Positions 8,596 through 16,782 of a DNA stretch of 32,971 nt are shown here, piece by piece; position 1 is the first letter of the stretch; every line of letters starts with the position of its first letter. The stretch covers positions 1 to 32,971 of the forward strand of contig JAHREJ010000049.1 of the NCBI GenBank assembly GCA_021733645.1, in the 5' to 3' direction. The stretch is from Bacillus subtilis subsp. subtilis. Its GTDB lineage: Bacteria; Pseudomonadota; Gammaproteobacteria; Xanthomonadales; Xanthomonadaceae. A program made the position numbers and the translations under genes. Below the pieces are notes generated by a model. It did not search any database and had not been told where the DNA came from. It worked only from the letters and a program-made list of their open reading frames with translations.

Positions 8596-8658
8596 ATCGA
8601 CTTCTATCGGGTCGTCAATTCATCTCAATTGTTCTCTCGCCGTGCCGGCGGCGCAGGA

Positions 8659-9072
8659 TCAACGCATGCCCTCCCCTGCGCAGCGCCCCGTGTCCCAGAG
8701 CTTGGGGGGCGTGGAATACAACGCCGGAAAAGCGGCAGCGGCGTGCATGTACGTGCCGTTGCGGCGCACGGTGACAAAGGGCCCGTCGTCGGGCAGACGC
8801 TCGCAGACGCGGTATGTGGGCGGCGCCGAGCCCGTCAGGCGCGGATGGCGCCTGGACAATGCCTCCGGGCTGACGCCAGCCCCGGGCTGCGTTGACGCGG
8901 GGGGCACCGGCGGCACGACCCACCCGAACGGAAGCAATGACGAGATCAACGGTTCCGCACGCGCTGCGTTGCCCCGCACCACCTCGGCCGGCGTGTGGGC
9001 CTGCACCGGGTGCACCTGGATGCACCCGGCAAGTGCCCACGCCAGCAATAGACCCCGACCCAATCGTTTCAT
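8659..9072 (-). CDS. Small lipoprotein (unknown family)
   Basis: 137 residues from the ATG at 9072. A GTG two codons upstream (9078) is an alternative start, and the GGAG upstream suits either. The N-terminus MKRLGRGLLLAWALAGC is a lipoprotein signal with an LAGC lipobox (Cys17), so the mature protein is lipid-anchored to the inner or outer membrane. The mature part is proline/alanine-rich and has two more cysteines, one in TYRVCERL and one in DTGRCAGEG near the C-terminus, which may form a disulfide. It lies 89 nt downstream of the CadC-like regulator on the same strand, so cotranscription is plausible. No family recognised. Confidence 0.75.
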   Translation of the reverse strand: MKRLGRGLLLAWALAGCIQVHPVQAHTPAEVVRGNAARAEPLISSLLPFGWVVPPVPPASTQPGAGVSPEALSRRHPRLTGSAPPTYRVCERLPDDGPFVTVRRNGTYMHAAAAFPALYSTPPKLWDTGRCAGEGMR

Positions 9073-9161
9073 CGCCACGGTGCTCCACGGAACTGAAGGG
9101 ATGCGCGCAGGGCGCCGCGTGAGCGTGCACGGACCCGACGTGGATCACTTGGGCGTGGGAC

Positions 9162-12100
9162 TCATTTTTTCTCTGCGGCGGCTCTTTCGCCCGCCGGCAC
9201 CGTGTTCTGCGCGCCGACAACGGCCTGGCCGCCGTGCAATGCCGGCGCCTGCCCTTGTTCGGCCGGCGTCAGCCAGGCCAGGGTCGCGCCCGGCATCCGC
9301 GCCTGCCTGGCCTGGGCAGCTTCCGCCGCCGCAGGGGACAGTTGCAGGGCCGCCAGGCCCACCAGACTGGCCACCTGTTGCTGCGTGCGCTGGTCTCCGT
9401 TGCCGCCCGCGCGCGCGTACAGCGCCGTGGCCAGGGCGATGGCCTGCGCCTGCCGGCCGCTGCGCTGGTCGTCGTTGATCTGCAGCAGGTCGAGCCGATC
9501 CAGCAGTTCCCGCGCTTGCGCCGGGAGCGTTGCCCGAACCTGGCTGGCACGCTGCCGGCTGCGCGACCACTGTCCCGCCGCGGCATCGGCTTCCACCTCC
9601 AGCACGGCCAGTTGCGCCTGCTGGAGCGGCGGCAAGCCAACGGTGTCGTGCAACGCGCGCACCTGCGCGACCAGGCGGCCGGCAGTGACGCCATCACCCA
9701 GACGCAGGGCCAGGAACGCCAGCCGCATCGCGGTGGTCGCACGCACCGCCGGCGGGTCGGGTGCCGCCGTGGCCTGGCCCTGTTGCAGCAGATCCAAGGC
9801 GAGCTGGTACTGATGGCGGGCGGTGCCGGCACGGTTGGCCATGACGGCGACCAGGGCGCGCGACCAGGCCGCATCGAAGCGGGCCGGCCTACTGTCAGCC
9901 TGCGCGCACGCGGTGTCCAGGGTCGGATCGCCGGCACTCTTGCCTGCGTAGGCATTCAAGCGCATGGCCGTACACGCCGCATCCGCCCGCTCGCTGTTGA
10001 GCCCGTCCGCATCGGAAGGCACCGCCTGGGTGGCCAACAGGCTGGCGGCCCGGGCGCGCTCGACCTGCCCTTCCATTTCCTGCACGCGCGACAATGCGCG
10101 GTTGATGCGGATCCCGGCCACCCCTTCCAGGGCCAGAGCCTGCACATGCGTTGCGCGGGCACGCGCCTGGACCAGACGCAGTTGGAGCAGATCCTCGATC
10201 ACCAGTTCGGCCTCTATCTCGCCCTGCAGATTCAGGTTGCCCATCGACTGTGCCGTCTGCAATGCCTGGGTCAGCCAGCGCATGCGCTCGGTGTCGTCGG
10301 CGCTGACGTTGGCCAGCGTTACCAGGATGTCCGCCTCCAGTCCCGCTGCACCGGCCTGACGGGCACGCTCAAGCGCGGCGGTCAGGCCCTGGCTGCCCTG
10401 CCCGGCCTGGCTGGCATGCAGCTCGGCGAGGATGGCGGCATGTTCGGCCACGTTGGGCGAACCGGCCTCCTGTGCCAGTTGCGCCGCGCGCCGGTACGCA
10501 GCCACGCCCTGCTGTGGCGACCAGGTCACCAGGGCGCGCGCGTCCAACAGCGCCGCGTCTGCACGCTGCGCGCGCATGGCATCGCCGCCGGCCTCGGCAA
10601 GTGCGTAGGCCGCCTGTGCATGACGCTGGGACCGCCGGCCCTGGCCCAGCGCGTAATAGATGTCGCTGTACTGCACCTCGCGCTGGAAGCGCTCGGTCGG
10701 CGTGTCCGCGCCGGCCGCTGCCGGGTGATGGATTTCGGCCAGTGCCTTGGTGTATTGCCCGGTCGCGATCAGCAGGCTGATGTAGCGCTGACGATAGACG
10801 GCATGCCCGGGATGGGCAGCCACCAGCGCCTGCAGCGCCCGTTCGGCGTCACGGGTGCGGCGCGGGTCCACTTCCAGTCGCATTGCCTGAAGCGACAACC
10901 GCGCATCGTCGGGCAACGGACGCAGCAGGCCGCCGGCGATTTCCAGCTGGCGAATGGCACGCGCGCTTTCGCCCAGCCGCGCCTGTGCCAGCCCGAGCTG
11001 CAGATGCCCCAGCCCGAACCGTGGCGCGCTCGCCAACACCTCCGGCGCCCGCTGGTCCACGGCCTGCCAGTCGCTGCGGTCGAACGCCTCGGCAACCGGG
11101 GCATATCGCTGGGCCGACGCGGCATCTATCTCCAACACCGGCCAGGTGGAGGGGGCATCGGGCATCACCGCAGCCAGGATGTGGGCCGACATCCGGTCGA
11201 CCAGTGCCGGAATGGCGCTGATATCTGCGCTTTCCTCCAGCACGTTCTCCCCCGCCTTGCGTTGAATGCGCGCGCGCACCGTTACCCGCTTTCCATCGGC
11301 ACTGCGCGTGGCACTCAACAACACCACCGCGGGGTGATCGATGTTCTGCCCGCCGGCCAGATCCTCGGCACTGAGCACACGCGCCGTCGGCAACTGGCCA
11401 AGCTTCCATCCCAACCATTGCTGCAGCAGGCCCGATGCCCACGGCACGTCACTGCCAGTGTGGCCTTGAACGGACATCAACGCGACCGCGGTCACCGCAG
11501 GCGCTCGCGGCACCGCCAGCCACAACACCCCGGCGGCGCACACCAGCACCAGCGCTGCGGCGGCCAGCCATTGCCGCAGGCCCGGCCGACGGCGGAGCCG
11601 TGTGGCGGCGGCCGGGACCTGCGGTTGCGCCACCTGCGGCGGGGCATGGACGATGGTCTCCGGCGCCGATGCGGGGTCGATCGCCACCGCATCGGCGAGC
11701 GCAGGCGACTCGCTGGTTGGGTCCACGGCCGTCGGGGACGCCAGCAACGCCTCTGCGACCGGCGCAGCGGCAACCGCCGCAGGCGCCGGCAGCACGCTGC
11801 CATCGGCGGCCAGCGTGGGCATCGCCGAAAACCATTGCACCGGTCCGGGTGGCTGGAATACATAGCCGCGTTTGGCCACCGTGCGTATCCACTCGCGCCG
11901 CGATTCGCCCAATGCCTTGCGCAGCAGCCAGATGCTCTGCGACAGGTTGGCGTCGTCCACCACCAGGCCTGACCACAAGCGGTCGAACAGCTCACTGCGG
12001 GTGAACAGCTTGTTGGGCTCGGCCATCATCAGCAACAGCAGATCGAACACGCGCTGTTGCAACTCGATGCCACCCTCGGCAGTCAGGACCCGGCGGTAGC

Positions 12101-12164
12101 GCAGATCAACCAGGAGGTCGCCCACCTGCAGGCCTTGGCTGCTCGACGGCCAGGGGGGGGTCAT
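9162..12164 (-). CDS. Membrane-anchored winged-helix regulator with TPR-like periplasmic domain (CadC-like)
   Basis: 1000 residues. Residues 11-105 form an OmpR/PhoB-type winged helix (LLVDLRYRRVL..., LWSGLVVDDANLSQSIWLLRKALGE, the wing ending TVAKRGYVF). An Ala/Pro-rich linker follows, then one transmembrane helix at about 199-219, then a periplasmic part of roughly 780 residues rich in Ala-rich helical repeats of TPR type. This is the ToxR/CadC layout, where an outside signal is passed through one membrane span to a DNA-bound domain. The ATG at 12164 is preferred over the GTG at 12185 because GGAG lies 8 nt before it. Directly after the ATG comes a run of eight C (ATGA then C8), a possible slippage site. 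Target genes are unknown; nearby candidates are the two lipoproteins and the EAL gene. Confidence 0.88.
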   Translation of the reverse strand: MTPPWPSSSQGLQVGDLLVDLRYRRVLTAEGGIELQQRVFDLLLLMMAEPNKLFTRSELFDRLWSGLVVDDANLSQSIWLLRKALGESRREWIRTVAKRGYVFQPPGPVQWFSAMPTLAADGSVLPAPAAVAAAPVAEALLASPTAVDPTSESPALADAVAIDPASAPETIVHAPPQVAQPQVPAAATRLRRRPGLRQWLAAAALVLVCAAGVLWLAVPRAPAVTAVALMSVQGHTGSDVPWASGLLQQWLGWKLGQLPTARVLSAEDLAGGQNIDHPAVVLLSATRSADGKRVTVRARIQRKAGENVLEESADISAIPALVDRMSAHILAAVMPDAPSTWPVLEIDAASAQRYAPVAEAFDRSDWQAVDQRAPEVLASAPRFGLGHLQLGLAQARLGESARAIRQLEIAGGLLRPLPDDARLSLQAMRLEVDPRRTRDAERALQALVAAHPGHAVYRQRYISLLIATGQYTKALAEIHHPAAAGADTPTERFQREVQYSDIYYALGQGRRSQRHAQAAYALAEAGGDAMRAQRADAALLDARALVTWSPQQGVAAYRRAAQLAQEAGSPNVAEHAAILAELHASQAGQGSQGLTAALERARQAGAAGLEADILVTLANVSADDTERMRWLTQALQTAQSMGNLNLQGEIEAELVIEDLLQLRLVQARARATHVQALALEGVAGIRINRALSRVQEMEGQVERARAASLLATQAVPSDADGLNSERADAACTAMRLNAYAGKSAGDPTLDTACAQADSRPARFDAAWSRALVAVMANRAGTARHQYQLALDLLQQGQATAAPDPPAVRATTAMRLAFLALRLGDGVTAGRLVAQVRALHDTVGLPPLQQAQLAVLEVEADAAAGQWSRSRQRASQVRATLPAQARELLDRLDLLQINDDQRSGRQAQAIALATALYARAGGNGDQRTQQQVASLVGLAALQLSPAAAEAAQARQARMPGATLAWLTPAEQGQAPALHGGQAVVGAQNTVPAGERAAAEKK
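12153..12160. repeat. Homopolymer G8/C8 at the start of the CadC-like gene
   Basis: Eight identical bases covering codons 2-4 of the regulator gene. One base gained or lost would shift the frame within the first codons and abolish the protein. Confidence 0.85.
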
Positions 12165-12241
12165 ACGTGCAACTCCAGGCGCCACCTCGGGACTGACAGG
12201 ATATTCCCATGTCCGGCCATGCTCCAGACTCTACACCGCCC

Positions 12242-12538
12242 TCATGTCGCCCCCTCCGGCGCAGGGTGTGTTCCGGATCGGTCCTCCCCGTGATCCTCCT
12301 GGCAGCGACCCATGCGCGACCGGCCCTGACCCTCGGTTGCGGTCGTGCCGAGGGAATCCAGCCGGGGCGCGGTGAAGTCCTCCACCAAGTGCGCGCATCG
12401 CACCACCGCCCCGACCTGCTCGCCGTCGGCCGTGCCGGCGCGCGGCGCGCGGCCCTCGGCAAGGCCCTGCCCGCCGGCACATCCCATCGACACCATCGAC
12501 ACGGCCAGCAGGCAGGCCCGGAACACAGCATGGTGCAA
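12242..12538 (-). CDS. Small lipoprotein with TTG start
   Basis: 98 residues. The frame has strongly GC-rich third positions, unlike the competing frames on this strand. The best start is TTG at 12538, preceded by GGGAG 7 nt upstream; an ATG at 12568 would add 10 residues. The N-terminus MHHAVFRACLLAVSMVSMGC is a lipoprotein signal (lipobox VSMGC, Cys20). The mature part is short and polar, with two cysteines in VVRCAHLVED and MGRCQEDHG. This resembles the cysteine pair of the lipoprotein on the other side of the CadC-like gene. It ends 77 nt before the regulator's start. No known family recognised. Confidence 0.6.
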   Translation of the reverse strand: MHHAVFRACLLAVSMVSMGCAGGQGLAEGRAPRAGTADGEQVGAVVRCAHLVEDFTAPRLDSLGTTATEGQGRSRMGRCQEDHGEDRSGTHPAPEGAT

Positions 12539-12574
12539 GTGACATCTCCCAGAAAGGACATCGGCCATTCCAAA

Positions 12575-12602
12575 CGCTGCGCACCAACAGGAGTGCGCAG
12601 CG
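12575..12602 (-). terminator. 10-bp inverted repeat between hydrolase and lipoprotein genes
   Basis: CGCTGCGCAC (12575-12584) and GTGCGCAGCG (12593-12602) pair perfectly around an 8-nt loop. Read leftward the stem is followed by only TTT, so it is a weak intrinsic terminator of the hydrolase transcript or an attenuator in front of the lipoprotein gene. Confidence 0.5.
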
Positions 12603-12691
12603 CATCTGGGCGGATTGTCCCGGGCTGCCCGCCACGCGCGCAGTGCCGCCGGTCATGGTCGAAGTTGCCGCCAAACCGAGAACTCCGTTGG

Positions 12692-14209
12692 TCAGCGCCG
12701 ACGTGGATCCACCAGATCTTCCGCACGGGTCGCAAACACGGGCGGGTCCACGTCCAGCACTGCGTCGCGCACCGTACGCCCGGCGAGGAAATCAGCAATG
12801 CCTGCGGCGATGACCGGGTTCCCCAGCCACAGTTCGTTGTCATGGCTGGCGCCGCGCACCAGCAGCGCATGGCTGTTGGCAAGCCCCGGGCGCAACGCCG
12901 CCGCATTGGCCGGCGGGGTCCGCCCATCCAGCGTGCCGCTGATGAACAGCACCGGCACGTTGCTGTGCAGCGGCCCGCGGAAGGCGTCGCCCAGATCGGG
13001 CAGGCCCAGGCCGTCGCCCAGCGCCGGGAACGGGAAGTTCAGCGCATCGCCAAGCAGGCTCTGGCCAGCCTGCGCCTCTACCAGCGCACGGCGTTGCGGG
13101 CTCTGCCCGGAGGCCACGTCCATCGCCAGCGGCATCGCGCCGAACTGACCCTGCTCGCTGCGCATCAGCAGCACCACGTCGGCCAGCAGATCGTAGTTGC
13201 CCCGCTCGGCCTCGCGCAGGATCAGCGGCAACCATTGCTGGGTCATGCGCCGCCCGAGCGAGGCGGCGATGACCAGCTGTGCGTCATACGCGCCGATCAT
13301 CACTACCCTGCCCTCGTGCATGCGGCTGCGGCCCTGGCGGGGCTGCTGGCGCAACGTGGCCAGCACGCGCGTGGCCGATCCGGTGAGATCCTCGAAGCCG
13401 GCGTTGGCGGCCACCTCGCCCAACTGTCTCAACAAGGCGTCGGCGGCCAGCGGCAGTTTCAAGGTGTCGTCCGGGCCTTCGCTGCCCATCAGCACCACGC
13501 GCGCGAGTCCGTCGCCGTGCTGGCGCACCGTGGCCAGGGCCAGATGCGTGCCGTAACTCATGCCCCACAGGCTCACCTTGGGCACGCCCAACGCACGGCG
13601 GAGGTCGTCGATGTCGCCCGCACTTTCGACCGTGGTGTAGGCGCCAAGATCCACCTTTTCCTGTTTCCAGTAAGCCACGCAACGCGCGGCGACATCACGC
13701 AATGCCGCCAGTGCGGCGTCGCGCTGCAGCGGCTGGGCATCCTCGAAGCGGTGCTCATGCGGACAGGCCGGCGGTGGCTCGGACCCACCGGCGCCGCGCT
13801 GGTCCAGCAGCAGGACATCGGCCTCCCGGCGCACCTGGTCGAACACCGGCCAGCGCGGCCCGCGCGCGGTGCCGATGCCCGAGCCACCCGGGCCACCGGC
13901 CAGGTAGATCACCGGCGCGGCGCTGCTTTTGCCGCCGGTTGCCGGCAGCCGCACCACGCGCAGGCGCAGGCGCGGCCCGTCCGGCGCGGCATGGTGGCGC
14001 GGCACGTCCAGGTAGGCGGCCTCCGCTGCGATGGTGCCGTGCTTCTGGGTTTCATACTCGTAGGGTTGGAACACCAACGTCGCCGCCGGGTCTGCAGCCA
14101 GCGCCGGACTGATGGCCGCACCTGCCAGACACACGGTGGCCAGCCGCAGGGTCGTCACCGGCAGGCGTGAACGAAACAACGGGGTGCGAAGGAGAGAGGC
14201 GATCGTCAT
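12692..14209 (-). CDS. Exported alpha/beta hydrolase, S33 (proline iminopeptidase/tripeptidyl aminopeptidase-like)
   Basis: 505 residues. A signal peptide ends near residue 39 (SPALA/ADPAAT). The alpha/beta-hydrolase landmarks are all visible: oxyanion motif YLAGGPGGSG, LLLDQRGAGGS, the nucleophile elbow LWGMSYGTHLAL (Ser), the acid in ISGTLDGRTPP (Asp) and the base in RGASHDNEL (His). This matches secreted S33 peptidases that remove N-terminal residues or short peptides; a role as an esterase cannot be excluded. The ATG has GGAG 6 nt upstream. It is transcribed divergently from the two-component pair. Confidence 0.87.
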   Translation of the reverse strand: MTIASLLRTPLFRSRLPVTTLRLATVCLAGAAISPALAADPAATLVFQPYEYETQKHGTIAAEAAYLDVPRHHAAPDGPRLRLRVVRLPATGGKSSAAPVIYLAGGPGGSGIGTARGPRWPVFDQVRREADVLLLDQRGAGGSEPPPACPHEHRFEDAQPLQRDAALAALRDVAARCVAYWKQEKVDLGAYTTVESAGDIDDLRRALGVPKVSLWGMSYGTHLALATVRQHGDGLARVVLMGSEGPDDTLKLPLAADALLRQLGEVAANAGFEDLTGSATRVLATLRQQPRQGRSRMHEGRVVMIGAYDAQLVIAASLGRRMTQQWLPLILREAERGNYDLLADVVLLMRSEQGQFGAMPLAMDVASGQSPQRRALVEAQAGQSLLGDALNFPFPALGDGLGLPDLGDAFRGPLHSNVPVLFISGTLDGRTPPANAAALRPGLANSHALLVRGASHDNELWLGNPVIAAGIADFLAGRTVRDAVLDVDPPVFATRAEDLVDPRRR

Positions 14210-14371
14210 GGCGGACTCCAGGTGGATGGAACAACCGGCCGCGTGCCGAAGCGACGCGGTACATCAACACGCCGCCAGCATCGGCCCTGTCCGGGCCGCC
14301 CGGGCGCGCTGGTCGGTCGAACGTCTCCACGTGGGGGACCAATGTCTCCGCCCACCCGATACGATGCGCAC

Positions 14372-16072
14372 ATGCAGATCCTTCGAACCCTCTCGGCCCT
14401 GGTGGTGCTTGTTGTGGCCGTTGCTGCCTGGCTGATGGCCGCAGCGCCCCCGGCGGACACCTCGTACCTGCAGGCCACGGCGATGGCATCGGCCAGCAGG
14501 GCGCCCCCCGCCAGCGTGCCGGCCACCCCGCCGCCCAACGTGCACTGGCGTGCACTGGATCAACGCGAACTGGCACGCTGGCGCGGCCCCTACTGGCTGC
14601 GCTGGGACCTGCCTGCCACCACTGCGCCGGCCAACGCGCGTGCGCTGCGCCTGTCGCTGCGCGCGGCCAGCCAGCCGTACTGGAATGGCCAGCCCCTGCC
14701 ACCCAACGGCACGGTCGGGCGCAACGCCGGCGAAGAGCGTCCCGGGCGGATCGATAGCCTGCGGGTGCTGCCCGCCGCCGCGGGCCCGGACACGCTGGTG
14801 GTACTGGCCTCCAGCCAACACCAATGGCTGCGCCTGCGCAGCGCCGACGCCCTCATTGCCGTGGGTCCGGTGGCCTCGCTCTACGCACACCCGCTGATCC
14901 CCTGGCTCATCGCCGCCCTGGCCACCGGCGCGCTCGGCGCCGCCTGCCTGTACCTGCTGGCCGCCCAGCGCGGCCGGCCACCGGTGCCGGGGGCGCGCGT
15001 GCTGCTTGCGCTGGGTGCCGTGGGCCTGGCGCTGCCGGTACTGGAAGGCTGGCGCCCGCTGCTGGGGTATCCCTATCCGTGGCACGGGCCGCGTTTGCTG
15101 GCACTGCTGTTGCTGCATCTTTCGGCGGCGATACTGCTGCCGGCCTACCTTGCGCGCCGCTTCGGCGTGGCGGTACCGATCGGCTTGCGCGTCACTTATC
15201 TGGCCACGCTGCTGTGCATAGCCGCCTTCGTGCCGGGCTTCGACGGGCGCGGCGCGGCGTTGCTGCTGTTGAGCCTGCTTGCCGCCGCAGCGCTGTTGCT
15301 GCGCGCGCGGGGCGAGCCGGACGAACGCTGGCCGATCCTGACCCTGGTGTCGGCCGGGGCATTGGCGATCCCGTTGCTGGGCGGCGCCTTCCTGGACGGC
15401 CCGTACTTCCTGTTCCTGGCGGTGCTGATGGGGTTCCTGCTGGTGCGCCACGCCGCCCAGCTGCGCACCCTGGACCAGCACAACGCGCTGCTGCGCGAAG
15501 AGCGTGCACGGCTGTCATTGCAGTTGCTGCAACGGGGTATACAGCCGCATTGGCTGATGAACACCCTCACCTGCCTGCAGGAGCTGATCGAGCAGGCACC
15601 GATGCGCGCCAGCGCGCTGGTCCAGTCGCTGGCAGAACAGTTCGATCGCCTGCGCCAGAGCAGCAGCCAGCAATACGTAGCGCTGGAGGACGAACTGGCG
15701 CTGTGCCGCAATCATCTGGATATCGTGGGCATGGCCATCGACCAGCACATCGCCTTCCAGGTCGATGTCCAACAGCGCGGCCTGCAACTCCCGCCCGGAG
15801 TGCTGCATGCGCAGGTCGAAAACGCGCTTACCCACGCCGGTGCCGCCGCCTGTGCCGCGCAGCCGTTCCAGCTGCACGTGCAGCGCGAAGGCCTGCACTG
15901 GGTGCTGGTACTGCGCAGTGCACGTGGCAGCGCGCCGCACCGTGGCCAAGGCACCGGCACGCGCTACATCGAAGCCAGCCTGGCCGCCGCCTGCCCGGAT
16001 GGCTGGCGCTTCGTGCAGGGTCCCGATGGCGCGCACTGGTGCGGCCGCATGGAGCTGACATGCGCATCCTGA
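14372..16072 (+). CDS. LytS-type sensor histidine kinase with 7TM-DISM-like input
   Basis: 566 residues from the ATG at 14372. A short TM segment (ILRTLSALVVLVVAVAAWLM) is followed by a periplasmic beta-rich domain (YWLRWDLPA.., PYWNGQPLPP) and then a block of hydrophobic helices, the 7TMR-DISM layout. The His_kinase region has LQRGIQPHWLMNTL, matching the LQPHFLFNTL phospho-acceptor box of LytS kinases. The N-box reads QVENALTHA. The G-box (GQGTGTRYIEASL) is shortened, so the ATPase fold looks degenerate. An in-frame ATG at 14342 has GGGGGA close upstream. The ATG at 14372 sits just after a TACGAT -10-like box and may be leaderless. The gene overlaps its regulator by 13 nt. Confidence 0.85.
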   Translation: MQILRTLSALVVLVVAVAAWLMAAAPPADTSYLQATAMASASRAPPASVPATPPPNVHWRALDQRELARWRGPYWLRWDLPATTAPANARALRLSLRAASQPYWNGQPLPPNGTVGRNAGEERPGRIDSLRVLPAAAGPDTLVVLASSQHQWLRLRSADALIAVGPVASLYAHPLIPWLIAALATGALGAACLYLLAAQRGRPPVPGARVLLALGAVGLALPVLEGWRPLLGYPYPWHGPRLLALLLLHLSAAILLPAYLARRFGVAVPIGLRVTYLATLLCIAAFVPGFDGRGAALLLLSLLAAAALLLRARGEPDERWPILTLVSAGALAIPLLGGAFLDGPYFLFLAVLMGFLLVRHAAQLRTLDQHNALLREERARLSLQLLQRGIQPHWLMNTLTCLQELIEQAPMRASALVQSLAEQFDRLRQSSSQQYVALEDELALCRNHLDIVGMAIDQHIAFQVDVQQRGLQLPPGVLHAQVENALTHAGAAACAAQPFQLHVQREGLHWVLVLRSARGSAPHRGQGTGTRYIEASLAAACPDGWRFVQGPDGAHWCGRMELTCAS

Positions 16073-16761
16073 TCGTGGAGGACGAACTGCTGGTGCGCCA
16101 GCGCCTGCTGCGACTGTGCACCGAGCTGGCCGGCAGCCGCGCCCGCTTCGATGCCGTGGCCGACCTGGACGCGGCCGGCGACCGCCTGCAGCGCAGCGTC
16201 TACGACGGCCTGCTGCTTGACTTGAACCTGGGCGGCGAAGACGGCTTCGATCTGCTGCGCCGTGCGGTGGCCGGGCGCTACCACTGCGTGGTGGTGTCGG
16301 CCCATCGTGACCGCGCCCTGCAGGCCTTTGAGCACGGCGTGCTGGATTTCGTCCCCAAGCCGTTCTCGCGCGAGCGCCTGGGCACGGCCCTGCAGCGCCT
16401 GCTGGAGGTGGGCCGGCACCGCCCCGGCAGCGCCCGCTACCTTGGCGTCTGGCGCGCACAGGGCACCGCTTTGGTGGAACTGGCGCAGGTGCAATGGATA
16501 CGCGCCGACGGCGATTACAGCCAGCTGCGCCTGCACGACGGGCGCAGCGAGCTGCACGACAAATCCCTGGCCAGCCTCAGCGCTGTGCTGCCGCCGGACT
16601 TCGTGCGCTGCCATCGCTCCTACCTGGTCAATCTGCGCCACGTGCGCAGCCTGCATGCCGGGTCGGGCAGCCGCTACTGGCTGGTGCTCAACGACGGAGC
16701 CGAACTGCCGGTGGGGCGGGCGCACGTGGCCGCGCTGCGCAGCGAGCTTGCGCTGGGCTGA
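16060..16761 (+). CDS. LytTR-family response regulator
   Basis: 233 residues. Receiver domain 1-120: acidic pocket in ILIVEDE, phospho-acceptor D54 in LLLDLNLGGEDG, the Ser of VVVSAHRD and K100 in DFVPKPF. A LytTR DNA-binding domain follows (about 130-230), with VQWIRADGDYSQLRLHDG, the HDKSLASLSAVLP segment and CHRSYLVNLRHVRSL. The ATG has GGAG 5 nt upstream inside the kinase gene, so the two are translated together. LytTR regulators bind paired direct repeats; I did not find a clear pair upstream. The targets are unknown. Confidence 0.93.
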   Translation: MRILIVEDELLVRQRLLRLCTELAGSRARFDAVADLDAAGDRLQRSVYDGLLLDLNLGGEDGFDLLRRAVAGRYHCVVVSAHRDRALQAFEHGVLDFVPKPFSRERLGTALQRLLEVGRHRPGSARYLGVWRAQGTALVELAQVQWIRADGDYSQLRLHDGRSELHDKSLASLSAVLPPDFVRCHRSYLVNLRHVRSLHAGSGSRYWLVLNDGAELPVGRAHVAALRSELALG

Positions 16762-16782
16762 CCTCGCCGGCGGCGCGCTGGC

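Noticed and set aside
9234..11972. A 912-codon plus-strand frame opposite the CadC-like gene
   Set aside because: Shadow of the GC-rich coding strand: no ribosome site, no recognisable domain, while the minus-strand frame has clear winged-helix, TM and repeat structure.
14824..16761. A 645-codon plus-strand frame ending with the LytTR sequence
   Set aside because: Only its last 233 codons are the response regulator; the part before the ATG at 16060 is an out-of-frame reading of the kinase gene.
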